Assembly: GCA_947497585.1 (NCBI GenBank)
Contig: CANMHG010000014.1
Coordinates: 1 to 61,628 of the forward strand
DNA from: an uncultured Bacillaceae bacterium
Lineage (GTDB): Bacteria; Bacillota; Bacilli; Bacillales; Bacillaceae_L
DNA length: 61,628 bases
Direction: 5' to 3'
Shown: piece by piece, positions 59,480 through 61,628 of the stretch
Position numbering within the stretch: position 1 is the first letter of the stretch
How the letters are laid out: every line of letters starts with the position of its first letter
The notes under the pieces: generated by a model
What the model saw: only the letters and a program-made list of their open reading frames with translations
What the model was told of the DNA's origin: nothing
The model's database searches: none
Translations under genes and position numbers: made by a program

Positions 59480-60085
59480 GTGAATAGTCGAAATTGGGTT
59501 CGATTGTTTTTATCTACATTATTGGTAGGTGCTATAAGTACTTCAATAGTAGGATTTGCAGTTAAATGGAATGAATACAAGGAATTATTTATTTCCTTTG
59601 ATATTCTAGAGATACTTTCTATTTTATTGTGGCTTGTGGGAGTTGGATTTATTTTTAGTATTATTAGCCAGATGGGCTTTTTTGCATATTTAACAGTTCA
59701 TCGTTTTGGTTTAGGGATTTTCCGTAGTTTATGGAAACCGGTGCAAGTAGTATTAATTGCTTTTGTATTCTTTGATTTAGTTTACTTCCGATACCAAGCT
59801 TTTGCTGAAGAAGGAGACATGCTGTTACCGTACATTGTATTAGCTTTCATATTGTTTTTATTTTCACTAATAGTAGCCTATATAAAACAAAAGCAAACAA
59901 ATAGTCATGCTTTTATTCCTGCATTATTTTTTATGTTTGTCATCACATCAATTGAATGGTTCCCGGCTCTTCGTGTTAATGAAGAAAGTTGGTTATACCT
60001 TATGTTAATTCCTTTATTAGTCTGTAATGCATATCAATTGCTACTTCTCAGTAAAATATCAAATAATACAAATGTAAAAAGCTGA
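59480..60085 (+). CDS. kbaA: KbaA, KinB signalling pathway activator
   Basis: A 201-residue membrane protein with about six hydrophobic spans. In B. subtilis it is needed for the histidine kinase KinB to feed the Spo0A phosphorelay; the mechanism is unclear. GTG start at 59480 behind TTGGAGGA. It is divergent from gerD and convergent with pdaB. Confidence 0.93.
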   Translation: MNSRNWVRLFLSTLLVGAISTSIVGFAVKWNEYKELFISFDILEILSILLWLVGVGFIFSIISQMGFFAYLTVHRFGLGIFRSLWKPVQVVLIAFVFFDLVYFRYQAFAEEGDMLLPYIVLAFILFLFSLIVAYIKQKQTNSHAFIPALFFMFVITSIEWFPALRVNEESWLYLMLIPLLVCNAYQLLLLSKISNNTNVKS

Positions 60086-60109
60086 CCCATTTTTTGGTCA
60101 GCTTTTTTA
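60076..60109. terminator. Bidirectional terminator between kbaA and pdaB
   Basis: AAAAGCTGACC / GGTCAGCTTTT has T runs on both strands, so it can stop both convergent genes. Confidence 0.9.
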
Positions 60110-60110
60110 A

Positions 60111-60875
60111 TCATTTAATTTCATTACTTTTAGCTTCAGCATTTGCCATTAAATCAGATATCTTTGCATTTTTATAACCCTTTTGTTTCATAATCTTAAT
60201 AATCTCTGGTAGTGCCTTTTCTGTTTGCTTAGCTGAATCTGAGGCATGTAAAAGAATAATATCTCCACCACTTAAATTACTTGTTGCATTTGAAATTATT
60301 GTTTCAATGCCAGGATTTGTCCAATCCTTCGAATCAACGCTCCAATGGATAACTGTGTACCCTAGAGAATCAGCAACTTTTAAAACCTTTTTATCGAAGT
60401 TACCAGTAGGTGGTCTCAATAGATCGACCTTTTTAACCCCTAATGTTTTAAAAACTTCTCCAGCTTGTAGTATATCTTTTCTGATTTTGGCCTCTTCTAA
60501 TTCAGTATAGTTTTTATACTGATATCCCATCGAACCAATTTCGTGTCCGTCTTCAATAATTCTTTTTACCACATCTGGATGTCTTTCAGCCCATGCGGCA
60601 GATAAAAAGAAAGTAGCATTCTTAATTCCTTGTTGCTTTAGAAGATCTAAGATAGGCATTGCCTTAGTATCTCCCCAACTAATATCAAAAGTTAAAGAAA
60701 CACTCTTGTCCTTTTGCTCACCTTGATAAATAGCTTTTGGACCATCACTTGTTGAAAACACAGGAAGATGCAAGCCATTTTCTATATATAAAATGCCTGC
60801 AGTAAAAAATGAAGCAACAAGAATGATCATTGTTTGTTTTACTTTTTTACCATTTACAATAAAGAAGAAATTCAC
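60111..60875 (-). CDS. pdaB: PdaB, sporulation polysaccharide-deacetylase-family protein
   Basis: A 254-residue protein with an N-terminal membrane anchor (residues 14-30) and a NodB-fold domain. Motif 1 is [12 protein letters not shown]. The usual zinc H-x3-H motif after GHEIGS is replaced by [10 protein letters not shown], so the metal site is not canonical. RPPTGNF and LLHASDSA (motifs 3 and 5) are present. B. subtilis PdaB is needed to keep spores intact late in sporulation. A SigE-like promoter lies upstream. Confidence 0.93.
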   Translation of the reverse strand: MNFFFIVNGKKVKQTMIILVASFFTAGILYIENGLHLPVFSTSDGPKAIYQGEQKDKSVSLTFDISWGDTKAMPILDLLKQQGIKNATFFLSAAWAERHPDVVKRIIEDGHEIGSMGYQYKNYTELEEAKIRKDILQAGEVFKTLGVKKVDLLRPPTGNFDKKVLKVADSLGYTVIHWSVDSKDWTNPGIETIISNATSNLSGGDIILLHASDSAKQTEKALPEIIKIMKQKGYKNAKISDLMANAEAKSNEIK

Positions 60876-60911
60876 TATTTAGACCTCCCATTCAATACTG
60901 TCCTTGTCTAA

Positions 60912-60939
60912 ATAGTATGCTTGTCAATCTAATATATGA
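60912..60939 (-). promoter_or_regulatory. SigE-like promoter of pdaB
   Basis: On the minus strand TCATATA (60933-60939) and CATACTAT (60912-60919) are spaced by 13 bases, close to the SigE consensus. Confidence 0.55.
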
Positions 60940-61019
60940 ATATGTCGGTAAAAATAAAAAATCATAAAATATCTATTTATGGAAATAACTAGAATTAAAT
61001 CCTGTATTGAGGTGAAATT

Positions 61020-61253
61020 ATGATTGGTTTGTTAATTAATCAAAAAGAAGTGAAAGAAATAGAATACTTATTGAAACGAGAGATGGAGGAAATATTGCAT
61101 GATATAGAAGAACCTAGAATTGATCATATAGTGAAAAGAGCGATGGAGGAGCGCTATAGCATATTATTTAACTTATTCCGTCGCGTGGCACCACCGAAAG
61201 ATTGTACACAATACATAAGACCAAAACGAATGAAGAGTAATGTTGATATCTAA
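61020..61253 (+). CDS. Small conserved Bacillus protein, unknown function
   Basis: A 77-residue mostly helical, highly charged protein (KEVKEIEYLLKREMEEILHDIEE, then DHIVKRAMEERYSILFNLFRRVAP). It lacks a signal peptide or known motif. A gene of this type precedes an rRNA operon in related bacilli. ATG start with GAGGTG. Followed by a terminator at 61296. Confidence 0.75.
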   Translation: MIGLLINQKEVKEIEYLLKREMEEILHDIEEPRIDHIVKRAMEERYSILFNLFRRVAPPKDCTQYIRPKRMKSNVDI

Positions 61254-61295
61254 TAGATAAATATTAGGAATTATTAAGTATAGAGTATTGTAGTT

Positions 61296-61326
61296 ACCAC
61301 AGTATAACTGCTGTGGTTTTTTCTTT
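61296..61326 (+). terminator. Terminator before the rrn promoters
   Basis: ACCACAG / CTGTGGT stem with a T6 tail isolates the small gene from the rRNA operon. Confidence 0.85.
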
Positions 61327-61358
61327 GAGAAACGTTTGATATTTTTTAAAAAAGATTG

Positions 61359-61387
61359 TTGACTTTAAATTGTTATCCTGATATATT
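61359..61387 (+). promoter_or_regulatory. rrn promoter P1
   Basis: TTGACT (61359-61364) and TATATT (61382-61387) are spaced by 17 bases, preceded by an AT-rich UP-like region. Confidence 0.85.
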
Positions 61388-61442
61388 AATAAACGTCGCT
61401 GTTACAAGTAACCACATATCAGCGAAAAATTTTAAAAACATG

Positions 61443-61471
61443 TTGACTTGAAAAGTTCACCATGTTATATT
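61443..61471 (+). promoter_or_regulatory. rrn promoter P2
   Basis: TTGACT (61443-61448) and TATATT (61466-61471) are spaced by 17 bases. Tandem arrangement with P1 is typical of Bacillus rrn operons. Confidence 0.87.
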
Positions 61472-61500
61472 AAGAAAGTCGCTTACGAGCGAAACACAAA

Positions 61501-61513
61501 GTTCTTTGAAAAC
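61501..61513 (+). promoter_or_regulatory. rrn boxA antitermination site
   Basis: GTTCTTTGAAAAC is the conserved boxA recognised by NusB with S10 in the nascent rRNA leader. Confidence 0.85.
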
Positions 61514-61574
61514 TGAACACAACACAAGCGTCAATGTTTGTTTTAAAAAAATGTTTTAGCATGAGCTAATCAAC

Positions 61575-61628
61575 TCTATTGGAGAGTTTGATCCTGGCTC
61601 AGGACGAACGCTGGCGGCGTGCCTAATA
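61575..61628 (+). rRNA. rrs: 16S ribosomal RNA, 5' end (continues past window)
   Basis: GGAGAGTTTGATCCTGGCTC and GACGAACGCTGGCGGCGT are the universal 16S 5' sequence. The mature end is placed by comparison with Bacillus and is uncertain by a base or two. Confidence 0.95.

Overview
This is a low-GC, Gram-positive window with clear Bacillaceae gene content and gene order. It runs from the 3' end of one ribosomal RNA operon (5S tail, 1-73) to the first bases of the next (16S start, about 61575). Almost everything between is the conserved translation and transcription block that lies near the origin in Bacillus. Sporulation and germination genes (sigH, cwlD, gerD, kbaA, pdaB) show an endospore former. 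The species cannot be fixed from the sequence alone; Bacillus in the broad sense (including Metabacillus-like relatives) is the best guess.

Layout. 74-841: rRNA terminator, then an unusual tandem array of ten units of about 51 bp (160-662). 842-1537: an MgtC/SapB-type membrane protein. 1667-6305: the CtsR heat-shock operon ctsR-mcsA-mcsB-clpC. 6455-18000: radA, disA, yacL, ispD, ispF, gltX, cysE and cysS behind a Cys T-box, mrnC, rlmB, rae1, sigH. 18176-21796: rpmGB, secE, nusG, rplK, rplA, rplJ, rplL. 21937-30165: a methyltransferase gene, rpoB, rpoC. 30328-35109: the str operon (L7Ae-like protein, rpsL, rpsG, fusA, tuf). 35756-50710: the S10-spc-alpha supercluster from rpsJ to rplQ, including secY, adk, map, infA, rpmJ and rpoA. 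51316-55542: ECF transporter energy module, truA, rplM, rpsI. 55654-61253: an ASCH-domain gene, ybaK, cwlD, salA, gerD, kbaA, pdaB and a small conserved ORF. Last come tandem rrn promoters and the 16S start.

How it works together. Most of the window makes ribosomes, RNA polymerase, elongation factors and the Sec channel. Control is visible as feedback RNA leaders: an L10 leader, an L13 leader, two copies of a probable L1-binding mimic, and a cysteine T-box. Heat-shock control is visible as CtsR half-sites before ctsR. Sporulation control is visible as SigE- and SigG-like promoters before cwlD, gerD and pdaB.

What is not routine. (1) A 51-bp tandem array just downstream of the rRNA operon. 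Its units carry inverted ATTCGGAC/GTCCGAAT arms and, in the middle, alternate between two subtypes. (2) Three copies (about 11476, 50822 and 51086) of a GC-rich, roughly 125-bp palindromic element. Their stems differ in sequence but keep base-pairing, as expected for a selected structure or a dispersing element. Neither has a recognisable transposase nearby. No obvious new protein system is present; these repeat families are the best candidates for undescribed biology.
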